Of a stretch of DNA of 26,427 nucleotides, positions 1-6,077 are shown in pieces. The position numbers and the translations under genes are program-made. Numbering within the stretch: position 1 is the stretch's first letter; each line of letters opens with the position of its first letter. Source of the DNA: Hyphomicrobiales bacterium. GTDB lineage: Bacteria; Pseudomonadota; Alphaproteobacteria; Rhizobiales; Aestuariivirgaceae. The notes beneath the pieces are model-generated. The model had not been told where the DNA came from. It did no database searches and was given only the letters and a program-made list of their open reading frames with translations. The stretch spans positions 1 to 26,427 of the forward strand of contig JALVFB010000226.1 in NCBI GenBank assembly GCA_027030295.1. The letters are read 5' to 3'.

Positions 1-2
1 TG

Positions 3-233
3 GCGGTGGCGGCTTCGAGCGGGCGCGCGCATCCGGTGAATGCCCTGTGGCCGGTGCGCATCGCGGACGATCTGCGGCGGGCGCTGGTGGAGGAGGACAT
101 TCGCAGGATCGGCAGTTTTTTCGACCGTTACCGGGTGGCGCGGGTGGCTTTCGAGAGCGGGGAATGCGATCCCTTCTTCAACATCAACCGGGAAGAGCAT
201 CTGAGGGCGGCGGAAAAGCGTCTGAACGGTTGA
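3..233 (+). CDS. mobA: Molybdenum cofactor guanylyltransferase, C-terminal fragment
   Basis: Only the last ~77 codons are in the window; the frame is open to the left edge, so the start is outside. MobA transfers GMP from GTP to molybdopterin to make the MGD cofactor of DMSO-reductase-family enzymes in the cytosol. The visible part carries the family's C-terminal signature: HPVNALWPV, then a helix-rich stretch, then DPFFNINREEHLRAAEKRL, which matches the usual DPFFNINTPEDL-type ending. No other molybdenum cofactor gene is in the window. The call rests on this C-terminal pattern alone; the N-terminal nucleotide-binding motif cannot be checked. Confidence 0.88.
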   Translation, partial: AVAASSGRAHPVNALWPVRIADDLRRALVEEDIRRIGSFFDRYRVARVAFESGECDPFFNINREEHLRAAEKRLNG

Positions 234-297
234 CGGCTGCCTTTCGTTTCCTTTCGTGCTATGGTTTCGGCATTACGGCAGGAAAGGCATTTTCGCG

Positions 298-1350
298 ATG
301 GGGAAGGCAATCTTGCGGGGAAAGGCAATTTTGCTGGGGACTCTGGTGTTGCTCGGGCAGGCGATGCCCGCCAGCGGCGACGGTTTGGTGACGGATCAAG
401 ATAATGGCTCTGAATATGGCGGGACCGGCCAGGCCCGTTGGTCGGTGTGGCGAGGCGCCATTCTGCGACAGACCGCCGGCGCCCTGACGCAGCGTTTTTC
501 ACCGGAATGGCTGGCATATTCCAGCCTGCCCCCGGAAGTGGCGCGGGCATACATCGCGCCGGTGGCGGGAGAAAGCCGCACGGCGGAAGGATGGAGTCTG
601 TGGAAGTCCACCTCGTGGATGCACCTGCGGCGGAACGGGGCGGCCATCGCCGGCAAGGGCCATTCTCTGAGCGGCACGCAGGGGCTGGACAAGGCGCTGA
701 ACGACTGGCTGACGGCCGGCGCGAGCGTCACCGTCACCCGCAGCAAGGCGCGCGACAGGGCCAACGGCACCTGGGAGCGCACCTGGCAGGAGGCGCTGGC
801 GCTGTATGCGGACGTGCGGCTGACGGATGGGGTGGGCCTGAGCATGCAGGCCGGGCCGGTGTGGCAGCAGCAGCGCTTTCGCGATGGCAGCGCCATCGGG
901 CTGGTGCGGGGAAAGCGGCATTCGCTGGGGTGGATGGCGAGCGCCAGCCTGAGCGCGCAGCGGTGGGTGTCGCCGACCATGCTGGTTTCCGGACGGATGA
1001 GCCTGATGGCCTCGCGCGACAGGTGGCGGGCGCATGCGGCCTCCAACGGGGCGGCGACGGTCTTGCGTCCGGCCCGCAGCGAGGCGCTGGTGCAGGGCAT
1101 GGCGGAGGCCGGCGTCTCCTGGTGGCTGGCGCCGGTGATGCCCTATGTGCGGGTGGCCTATGGGCGCGATCTCTACCGGCACAATATCGCGGGTGGGGAC
1201 CGGGACGATTTCACCTTCACCGGCGGCCTTTCATGGTTCGGGACGGGGCGGTGGAACGGCCTGTCGCTGGATCTTTCGGGCAGCGCGCGGGTGGGCCGCA
1301 AGCATGAACGCGCGCAGACACTGGCGCTGGGGGTGCGCTGGGGCTGGTGA
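298..1350 (+). CDS. Outer-membrane beta-barrel protein, autotransporter-barrel-like
   Basis: Predicted 350 aa. I chose ATG 298 because a GGAAAGG ribosome-binding site lies about 10 nt upstream and it opens a signal peptide (basic MGKAILRGK, hydrophobic ILLGTLVLLG, likely cleavage near residue 26). The mature part is rich in alternating polar and aromatic residues separated by Gly/Ser, such as SLWKSTSWMHLRR, VGLSMQAGPVWQQQRF and DFTFTGGLSWFGTG. It ends in an aromatic-terminated strand, LALGVRWGW, the kind of terminal signal read by the BAM complex. The size (~320 mature residues) and pattern fit a 12-strand autotransporter-type barrel (PF03797-like), but there is almost no room for a passenger. 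A generic porin-like or adhesin-remnant protein is the alternative. It is transcribed alone after mobA; substrate and role are unknown. Confidence 0.7.
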   Translation: MGKAILRGKAILLGTLVLLGQAMPASGDGLVTDQDNGSEYGGTGQARWSVWRGAILRQTAGALTQRFSPEWLAYSSLPPEVARAYIAPVAGESRTAEGWSLWKSTSWMHLRRNGAAIAGKGHSLSGTQGLDKALNDWLTAGASVTVTRSKARDRANGTWERTWQEALALYADVRLTDGVGLSMQAGPVWQQQRFRDGSAIGLVRGKRHSLGWMASASLSAQRWVSPTMLVSGRMSLMASRDRWRAHAASNGAATVLRPARSEALVQGMAEAGVSWWLAPVMPYVRVAYGRDLYRHNIAGGDRDDFTFTGGLSWFGTGRWNGLSLDLSGSARVGRKHERAQTLALGVRWGW

Positions 1351-1381
1351 GGCGCGGCGGAAAAGGCGGACAAATTGCCGC

Positions 1382-1409
1382 TTGCGCCCGGCCGCGACGG
1401 ATATAAAAT
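1382..1409 (+). promoter_or_regulatory. Possible sigma-70 promoter for the small membrane protein gene
   Basis: TTGCGC (1382-1387) and TAAAAT (1404-1409) are separated by 16 nt and lie about 37 nt upstream of the ATG at 1447. The -10 sits in a short A/T-rich island in otherwise GC-rich sequence. The -35 is a weak match. This is inferred from sequence alone. Confidence 0.35.
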
Positions 1410-1446
1410 CGCTCATGAAAGGCAATCGGTCAGCAGGGAGAACGGG

Positions 1447-1782
1447 ATGATGATCGTGCGCACCTGGAAGTCCTTGCCGCGGCTGGTGCGGTTCATGCTG
1501 CGCAATGCGGGCATCGGCATTCTCGCCGGGTGGTTCCTGCTGGGCATGATCCTGTGGGCCGATGTCGGCGGGTTGTATTCGCTCATCGTCACGTCGCGGT
1601 TCGCGCATGTCGCCATCTTCCTGCTGATGGGCGGCTTTGCCATCACCTTCGGCGCGGCGGGCGTGGCTTCGGCGGTGCTGCTGGGCCATGAGTTCGAGGA
1701 AGACGCCGGCCCCGGCGGCTCCAGCACCGCGCCGGTGACGGAGCTGAAACCGGCGCTGCTGAAGGCGCCGGCCCGCAAGTGA
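1447..1782 (+). CDS. Small membrane protein, two predicted helices, unknown function
   Basis: Predicted 111 aa from ATG 1447, chosen because GGAG at 1437-1440 sits 6 nt upstream; an adjacent ATG at 1450 is an equally possible start. After a basic amphipathic N-terminus (MMIVRTWKSLPRLVRFMLRN) there are two hydrophobic segments, about residues 20-41 (GIGILAGWFLLGMILWADVGGLY) and 50-75 (AHVAIFLLMGGFAITFGAAGVASAVLL). A short charged and Pro-rich C-terminal tail (EFEEDAG, then LKPALLKAPARK) follows. It is probably an inner-membrane protein with both ends on the same side. I do not recognise a named family. A palindromic repeat begins 6 nt after its stop. Confidence 0.7.
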   Translation: MMIVRTWKSLPRLVRFMLRNAGIGILAGWFLLGMILWADVGGLYSLIVTSRFAHVAIFLLMGGFAITFGAAGVASAVLLGHEFEEDAGPGGSSTAPVTELKPALLKAPARK

Positions 1783-1787
1783 TGCCG

Positions 1788-1890
1788 GTTTGCGTCAAGA
1801 GCCACCCAGCGCTCCACGCCCCCACTTGGACCCCCAAGTCATGAAAAACAGGGGCCTGAGGGCGCGGGGCGGTTTCACAGGTCAACCTTT
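1788..1890. repeat. Palindromic repeat family A, copy 1
   Basis: About 103 bp, roughly 87% identical by eye to the copy at 4361-4461. Both start with GTTTGC[AG]TCAAGA, contain CGCCCCCACTTGG and TCATGAAAA, and end GGTCAACCT. The 3' arm GGGCGCGGGGCGG is intact, whereas the 5' arm reads CGCTCCACGCCC, with two changes from the perfect complement seen in copy 2. An inner CCCC/GGGG pairing flanks the ATGAAAA loop. It is intergenic, between the small membrane protein gene and the cation transporter gene, and its stem base resembles that of family B. Confidence 0.8.
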
Positions 1891-1911
1891 GCGCGGCCTG
1901 GTATTAGTCGC

Positions 1912-1969
1912 TTTCGCAAGGCGAAAAGAATTCACGACGGAGCCGCCGCAACCGGGCCTTGCGGCGGCT
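1912..1969. other. Two hairpins in the leader of the cation transporter gene
   Basis: TTTCGC-AAG-GCGAAA (1912-1926) is followed by a perfect 11-bp stem, 1941-1951 paired with 1959-1969, with loop CCGGGCC. There is no T-run directly after the second stem; TTTTT appears about 20 nt later, so a classic terminator is not supported. The stems lie 66-120 nt upstream of the transporter start and could act in the 5' leader of its mRNA. I could not match them to a known metal riboswitch. Confidence 0.45.
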
Positions 1970-2034
1970 TCCGCGTTGCCGGCGCGTAATTTTTCTGGCA
2001 GGCAGGGAGCGTGTCGATCGCCGGAGGGGCAGGC

Positions 2035-3018
2035 ATGCGCACCACCATCAGGCTCGCCGTGGGCTCCATCTTCGTCGGGCTGTTCGTTTTCGGCCTGAAA
2101 TACGTCGCCTTTCTGATGACCGGCTCGGTGGCGCTGTATTCCGACGCGCTGGAGACGGTGGTGAACGTTCTGGCGGCGGGCGCGGCGGTGTGGGCCATTC
2201 ACGTGGCCGGTCAACCACCGGATGCGGAACATCCCTTCGGCCATCACAAGGCCGAGTATTTCTCCGCCTGGCTGGAAGGCGCGCTGATCGCGCTGGCGGC
2301 GGCGGCCATTCTGTATGAAGCCTGGGGATATCTGCTGCATCCGCGCGCCATATCCTGGAACGATCCGGGGCTGTTGGTGAACGCCGTGGCGGGGGTGGTC
2401 AACGCGCTGTGGAGCTGGGTGCTCATCCATCAGGGGCGGAAGCTGAAGTCGCCGGCGCTGGAGGCCGACGGGCGGCACCTCAGGGCCGATGTCTATACCA
2501 CCATCGGCGTGCTGGGCGGCGTGGTGGTGGCGGGGCTGACGGGCTGGTATGTCCTCGACCCGCTGCTGGCCATCCTGGTGGCGCTGCACATTCTGCATGA
2601 AGGATGGAAGCTGCTGTGGGAATCCACGCAAGGGCTGATGGACGTGGCGCCGGACGAAGAGACGATGGCGAAAATCCGCAGGGTCATCGCCGAAAACGCC
2701 GGTGGCGCGCTGGAATATCATGCGCTGAAGGTGCGCAAGGCGGGGTCGGCCCTGTTCGTGGAGTTTCATCTGGTGGTGCCGGGCGACATGCGGGTGCGCT
2801 ATGCGCACGACATCTGCGACAACATCGAACGGGCGTTGGCGGAGGCGTTTGGCGAGGTGCATGCCAGCATTCACGTGGAGCCGGAGTTCAAGAAGGAGCA
2901 GGGCCGGCATGGCGCGGTGCTGATGAATTTTTGCCAGCCATGCCAGCCGGTGCGCACGCAGTTGCCAGGGTCGGCCCCCTTGCCGCCGCCGACTCCGCGA
3001 GAGGACGGGGAGTCATGA
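2035..3018 (+). CDS. Cation diffusion facilitator family metal efflux transporter
   Basis: Predicted 327 aa. ATG 2035 has GGAGGGG 6 nt upstream; an in-frame GTG at 2011 has its site too close. CDF proteins exchange Zn, Fe, Mn or similar divalent cations for protons across the inner membrane, usually as dimers. Visible features are TM1-2 with the metal-site segment YSDALETVVN (Asp37), the His-rich HPFGHHKAEYFSAWLEG loop and TM3 (residues 66-90), and TM5 with the paired ligands HLRAD (His148, Asp152). A cytosolic C-terminal dimerisation domain spans about 200-293, ending ASIHVEP. A Cys/Pro-rich tail (NFCQPCQP) extends past the usual end. The TM2 motif is D-A-L-E rather than the D-x3-D of zinc exporters such as YiiP, so the metal cannot be assigned. 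It overlaps the amidase gene by ATGA. Confidence 0.93.
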   Translation: MRTTIRLAVGSIFVGLFVFGLKYVAFLMTGSVALYSDALETVVNVLAAGAAVWAIHVAGQPPDAEHPFGHHKAEYFSAWLEGALIALAAAAILYEAWGYLLHPRAISWNDPGLLVNAVAGVVNALWSWVLIHQGRKLKSPALEADGRHLRADVYTTIGVLGGVVVAGLTGWYVLDPLLAILVALHILHEGWKLLWESTQGLMDVAPDEETMAKIRRVIAENAGGALEYHALKVRKAGSALFVEFHLVVPGDMRVRYAHDICDNIERALAEAFGEVHASIHVEPEFKKEQGRHGAVLMNFCQPCQPVRTQLPGSAPLPPPTPREDGES

Positions 3019-3797
3019 GCCATCTCCTGGAACGGCCCGATTCTTCCCTGGTGGCGCGGCTGGCGCCGTCGCCCAACTTCGGCGAACGGCGCGGGGCAGG
3101 CAACATTGACATGATCGTGCTGCATTACACCGGCTGCCCGTCGGCCGAATCGGCGGAACTGTGGATGTGCGCGGCGGAATCGCAGGTGTCCGCCCATTAC
3201 CTGGTGGAAGAGGACGGCGCCATCGTGCAGCTGGTGGCGGAAGAGGCGCGCGCCTGGCATGCGGGGGTGGCCTTCTGGGCCGGGGAGGAGGATGTCAACT
3301 CCCGCTCCATTGGCATCGAAATCCAGAACGCAGGGCATGCGTGTGGCGCGCCGCCGCCCTATCCGGAACCACAAATGGCGGCGGTGGAGGCGCTGGTGGC
3401 GGATGTCGCGCGGCGGCATGGCGTGCCGCCGGAGCGGGTGGTGGGGCATTCGGACGTGGCGCCGCTGCGCAAGGCCGATCCGGGCGAGCATTTTCCGTGG
3501 GCGCGGCTGGCGGCGGCGGGGCTGGCGTTGCCGGTGCCGGACGCGCCGGAGGGCGGCGAGGTGCTGTTGCGCGAGGGCGATGCGGGCGCGGCGGTGCTCC
3601 GGTTGCAGCGGCGGCTGCGGCGCATCGGCTATGGGGCGCCGGAAAGCGGCGCCTTCTGCGCGCACACGGCGGCGGTGATGCGGGCCTTTCAGCGGCGGTT
3701 TCGCCCGGCGGGGGTGCATGGGGAGTTCGATGCCGGCACGGCGGAGGCGCTTCAGGCGGTGCTGGCGATGCTTGATGGACGCGCCGCGGGCGCCTAG
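3015..3797 (+). CDS. N-acetylmuramoyl-L-alanine amidase, AmpD-like, with peptidoglycan-binding domain
   Basis: Predicted 260 aa. The ATG overlaps the transporter stop (ATGA, 3015-3018) and has GGGGAG just upstream, suggesting translational coupling. The Amidase_2 domain (about residues 30-160) has IVLHYTG with His37, HYLVEEDG, SIGIEIQN and GHSDVAPLRKADPGEHFPW. His37, His145 and Asp155 are the expected zinc ligands by analogy with AmpD (His34, His154, Asp164). Residues 182-255 form a PG_binding_1 domain (LREGDAGAAVLRLQRRLRRIGY, then GEFDAGTAEAL). No signal peptide is visible, so a cytosolic role cutting anhydro-muropeptides during wall recycling is the simplest reading. Standing next to rnpB and the dcw genes fits a cell-wall role. 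The rnpB -10 element overlaps its TAG stop. Confidence 0.92.
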   Translation: MSHLLERPDSSLVARLAPSPNFGERRGAGNIDMIVLHYTGCPSAESAELWMCAAESQVSAHYLVEEDGAIVQLVAEEARAWHAGVAFWAGEEDVNSRSIGIEIQNAGHACGAPPPYPEPQMAAVEALVADVARRHGVPPERVVGHSDVAPLRKADPGEHFPWARLAAAGLALPVPDAPEGGEVLLREGDAGAAVLRLQRRLRRIGYGAPESGAFCAHTAAVMRAFQRRFRPAGVHGEFDAGTAEALQAVLAMLDGRAAGA

Positions 3798-3800
3798 ATT
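3772..3800 (+). promoter_or_regulatory. Sigma-70-type promoter of rnpB, inside the amidase 3' end
   Basis: TTGATG (3772-3777), a 17-nt spacer and TAGATT (3795-3800) lie directly upstream of the first base-paired nucleotide of RNase P RNA at 3808. A start 7 nt after the -10 would fall at about 3807. The TAG of the -10 is the amidase stop codon. Confidence 0.7.
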
Positions 3801-3805
3801 GAAAG

Positions 3806-4265
3806 GCGCTGGTCGGCCGGATGGCCGCCGGGGCGTCGCCGGGAAACCGGCGGAAGCCCCGGAGGAAAGTCCGGGCTCCACGGAAACAGGGCGCCGGGTA
3901 ACGCCCGGCGAGGGAGGCGGTTTCGCCGAACCTCAGGGAAAGCGCCACAGAAAGCAGACCGCCGCGCCTTCCGGACATGAACGCCCCGGCAGGGGGTGCG
4001 TTGGTCGGGATGGAGCGCGGCAAGGGTGAAAGGGTGCGGCAAGAGCGCACCGCGCTCCCGGCGACGGGAGCGGCACGGCAAGCCCCGCCCGGAGCAAGAC
4101 CGAATAGGGACGGCACGCCCGGCGCGAGCCGGGCAGGGCGTGTTTCCGGCCCCGCCGTCCGGGTTGGTCGCGCGAGGCGCATGGCGACATGCGTCCCAGA
4201 TGAATGGCCATCCCCCGCCCCGCGGGGCGGCGGACAGAACCCGGCTTACAGGCCGGCCAGCATTT
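3806..4265 (+). ncRNA. rnpB: RNase P RNA, bacterial class A
   Basis: This is the catalytic RNA that removes tRNA 5' leaders together with the RnpA protein. Conserved landmarks are present in order: GAGGAAAGTCCGGGCTCC near 3862, AACGCCCGG after it, AAGGGTGAAAGGGTGC and GCAAGAGCGCACCGC near 4020-4055, CAAGACCGAATAGGGACGG at 4095, and ACAGAACCCGGCTTACAG at about 4234. Helix P1 is formed by 3808-3818 and 4251-4261, 11 pairs with one G-U. A short T-run (4263-4267) after P1 probably ends transcription. Open frames over this region on both strands are incidental. Exact ends are uncertain by about 5 nt. Confidence 0.96.
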
Positions 4266-4266
4266 T

Positions 4267-4352
4267 TGCGCGGAAGCGCACCGCCCACCGCCCCGCGCCC
4301 CCGCCCAACCACCCGATATGATGGAGCAAGTGGTTGGCCGGGGGCGCGGGGC
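4267..4352. repeat. Palindromic repeat family B, copy 1
   Basis: A bipartite element directly after rnpB. A small hairpin, TGCGC-GGAA-GCGCA (4267-4280), is followed by a long stem with 5' arm 4288-4312 and 3' arm 4330-4352 around a 17-nt loop (4313-4329, CCGATATGATGGAGCAA). The stem has one mismatch at 4338. It is over 90% identical to the copy at 5967-6057. The loop-closing pairs differ between copies in a compensatory way (CCAC/GTGG here, CCTC/GAGG there). Confidence 0.9.
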
Positions 4353-4360
4353 TGATAGCA

Positions 4361-4461
4361 GTTTGCATCAAGAACCATCCACCGCCCCGCGCCCCCACTT
4401 GGCCCCTCAAATCATGAAAACCAGGGGCTGAGGGCGCGGGGCGGTTTCTCCGGTCAACCTA
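4361..4461. repeat. Palindromic repeat family A, copy 2
   Basis: Starts 8 nt after family B copy 1. The outer stem is a perfect 13 bp: 4382-4394 (CCGCCCCGCGCCC) with 4432-4444. An inner GCCCCT (4402-4407) pairs with AGGGGC (4423-4428) around a loop containing ATCATGAAAA. It matches the copy at 1788-1890 along its whole length. Its outer stem sequence is the same as the base of the family B stem, so A and B may be two forms of one element. Confidence 0.85.
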
Positions 4462-4479
4462 TTCGCAAACCGGAATTAT

Positions 4480-4563
4480 TTGTCGCACGCGGTGTTCGGT
4501 GGCAAGGAGATGCAGGATTCGTTAACCAACTCTGAATCCTTTTCGCACATGGTGTCGGCATGA
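4480..4563 (+). other. Possible short leader ORF and hairpin before murD
   Basis: The 98 nt after the repeat and before murD are far lower in GC than the neighbours. One frame is open: from ATG 4510 it reads MQDSLTNSESFSHMVSA and stops at 4561-4563, overlapping the murD start as ATGA. A TTG at 4480 would add LSHAVFGGKE. AAGGAG (4504-4509) touches the ATG with no spacer, a poor initiation site. A 7-bp inverted repeat, AGGATTC (4514-4520) with GAATCCT (4534-4540), lies in the same stretch and is followed by three more T. Near-direct repeats TCGCACGCGGTGTTCGG (4483) and TCGCACATGGTGTCGG (4543) flank it. Translation is unproven; the overlap may be coincidental. Confidence 0.25.
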
Positions 4564-5960
4564 CGGAATTCGCGGCAGACGTGTTCGCCGGGCGGCGGGT
4601 GGCGTTGTTCGGCCTGGGGCGCTCGGGGCTTTCGTGCGCGCGGGCGCTGTTGCGCGGCGGCGCGGAGGTGCTGGCGTGGGACGATTCGGAGGGCGGACGG
4701 CAGCGGGCTGCGGAAGCGGGCATGCCGCTGGTCGATCTGCACGATGTGGATTTTTCCGGGGTGGCGGCGCTGGTGCTGTCGCCGGGCGTGCCGCTGACGC
4801 ACCCCGAACCGCACTGGACGGTGCAGAAGGCGCGGGCCGCCGGCGTCGAGGTCATCGGCGATACGGAAATCTTCTTTCGCCAACTGCACGGCACGGGCGC
4901 GAAGCTGGTGTGCATCACCGGCACCAATGGCAAATCCACCACCACCGCGCTCATCGGCCACGTCTTGGGGAAGGTGGGCTTCGACGTGGCGGTGGGCGGC
5001 AACATCGGCACGGCGGTGTTCGACCTGCCGCCGCCGCGGTTCGGGCGCATCTACGTGATCGAGATGAGTTCGTATCAGATCGACCTGTCGCCGACGCTGA
5101 AGCCCGACGTGGGGGTGCTGCTGAACGTGACGCCCGATCATCTGGACCGGCACGGCACGCTGGAGCACTACGCCGAAGTGAAGGCGCGGCTGTTCGCCCA
5201 CATGGGCGAGAAGGATACGGCGGTCGTTTCCATCGACGACGAATGGTGCCGCAAGGCGCTGGCCTCCGTCCCGCAAGCGGCGCGCAGGGTGGCCGTGTCG
5301 GTGGAGGAGCGGCTGCACGAGGGCGTGTGCGCCGTCAATGGCGTGCTGGAAGAGCGCGCCGGCGGCAAGACGCTGGTGGGCATGGATCTTGCCACCGCGC
5401 CGGCGCTGCGTGGCAAGCACAACTGGCAGAACGCCGCCGCCGCCTGGGCCGCCTGCCGGGCGCTGACGCTGAACGGCAATCTCATCGCCGCGGGGTTCAG
5501 GAGCTTTCCCGGCCTGGCGCACCGCATGGAGCAGCTGGGCACGGTGGACGGCGTGCTGTTCGTCAATGACTCCAAGGCCACGAACGCCGATGCCGCCGCG
5601 CGGTCGCTGTCGAGCTTCGAGGACATCCACTGGATCGCCGGCGGACAGGCGAAGACCGGTGGCATCGAGCCGCTCATGGATCTGATGGGGCCGGTGCGGC
5701 GCGTCTTCCTCATCGGCGAGGACGCGCCGGTGCTGGCGCAAACGCTGGCGCAGGCGGGTGTGGAACACGAGATTTCCGGCGACATGGACAAGGCGGTGCG
5801 CGCGGCCTTCGCGGCGGCACGGGCGGACAGGGAACGCGGCGTGGCGCGGCGGCCCGTGGTGCTGCTGGCGCCGGCGTGCGCCTCGTTCGATCAGTATCGT
5901 TCTTTCGAAGAACGGGGAGAGCATTTTCGCGAGCTGGTCGAGAAATTGAGATGGGGGTGA
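4560..5960 (+). CDS. murD: UDP-N-acetylmuramoyl-L-alanine--D-glutamate ligase
   Basis: Predicted 466 aa, normal for the family. MurD adds D-glutamate to UDP-MurNAc-L-Ala using ATP in the cytosol. The N-terminal nucleotide-binding motif is VALFGLGRSG (residues 14-23), the ATP loop ITGTNGKSTTT spans 119-129, and EMSSYQIDLSPTLKPDVGVLLNVTPDHLDRHGT is the Mur ligase central signature. FVNDSKATNADAAARSL and IAGGQAKTGG mark the C-terminal domain; LLAPACASFDQYRSFEERGEHF closes it as in other MurD proteins. No good Shine-Dalgarno site precedes ATG 4560. In most bacteria mraY lies immediately upstream; here there are repeats instead. A family B repeat separates it from ftsW. Confidence 0.97.
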   Translation: MTEFAADVFAGRRVALFGLGRSGLSCARALLRGGAEVLAWDDSEGGRQRAAEAGMPLVDLHDVDFSGVAALVLSPGVPLTHPEPHWTVQKARAAGVEVIGDTEIFFRQLHGTGAKLVCITGTNGKSTTTALIGHVLGKVGFDVAVGGNIGTAVFDLPPPRFGRIYVIEMSSYQIDLSPTLKPDVGVLLNVTPDHLDRHGTLEHYAEVKARLFAHMGEKDTAVVSIDDEWCRKALASVPQAARRVAVSVEERLHEGVCAVNGVLEERAGGKTLVGMDLATAPALRGKHNWQNAAAAWAACRALTLNGNLIAAGFRSFPGLAHRMEQLGTVDGVLFVNDSKATNADAAARSLSSFEDIHWIAGGQAKTGGIEPLMDLMGPVRRVFLIGEDAPVLAQTLAQAGVEHEISGDMDKAVRAAFAAARADRERGVARRPVVLLAPACASFDQYRSFEERGEHFRELVEKLRWG

Positions 5961-5966
5961 GGATTC

Positions 5967-6057
5967 TCGCGCTGAAGCGCGACCGCCCACCGCCCCGCGC
6001 CCCCGCCCAACCTCCCGACATGATGGAGCAAGAGGTTGGGCGGGGGCGCGGGGCGGG
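5967..6057. repeat. Palindromic repeat family B, copy 2
   Basis: The mini-hairpin TCGCGC-TGAA-GCGCGA (5967-5982) is followed by a perfect 25-bp stem, 5990-6014 paired with 6032-6056, with the 17-nt loop CCGACATGATGGAGCAA (6015-6031). It begins just after the murD stop and ends 9 nt before the ftsW ribosome-binding site, so it would be transcribed within the operon mRNA. It is the best-preserved copy in the window. Confidence 0.92.
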
Positions 6058-6077
6058 ACACGGAAGAGGGACATGGC

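Noticed and set aside
2011..2013. GTG start for the cation transporter
   Set aside because: Its AGGGAG site is only about 2 nt away, while ATG 2035 has GGAGGGG at proper spacing.
1893..2034. Manganese (yybP-ykoY) riboswitch before the cation transporter gene
   Set aside because: Hairpins are present, but I cannot find the conserved loop sequences of that riboswitch.
3794..4431. Several open frames on both strands over rnpB and the following repeats
   Set aside because: The region folds as RNase P RNA with all conserved motifs, and the frames are Arg/Pro/Gly-rich with no support.
4267..4461. CRISPR array
   Set aside because: The repeats are long palindromes of two types with no regular spacers and no cas genes nearby.
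4476..6074. A 532-codon minus-strand frame over murD
   Set aside because: Same artefact of codon bias opposite murD; its first residues come from the family B palindrome.
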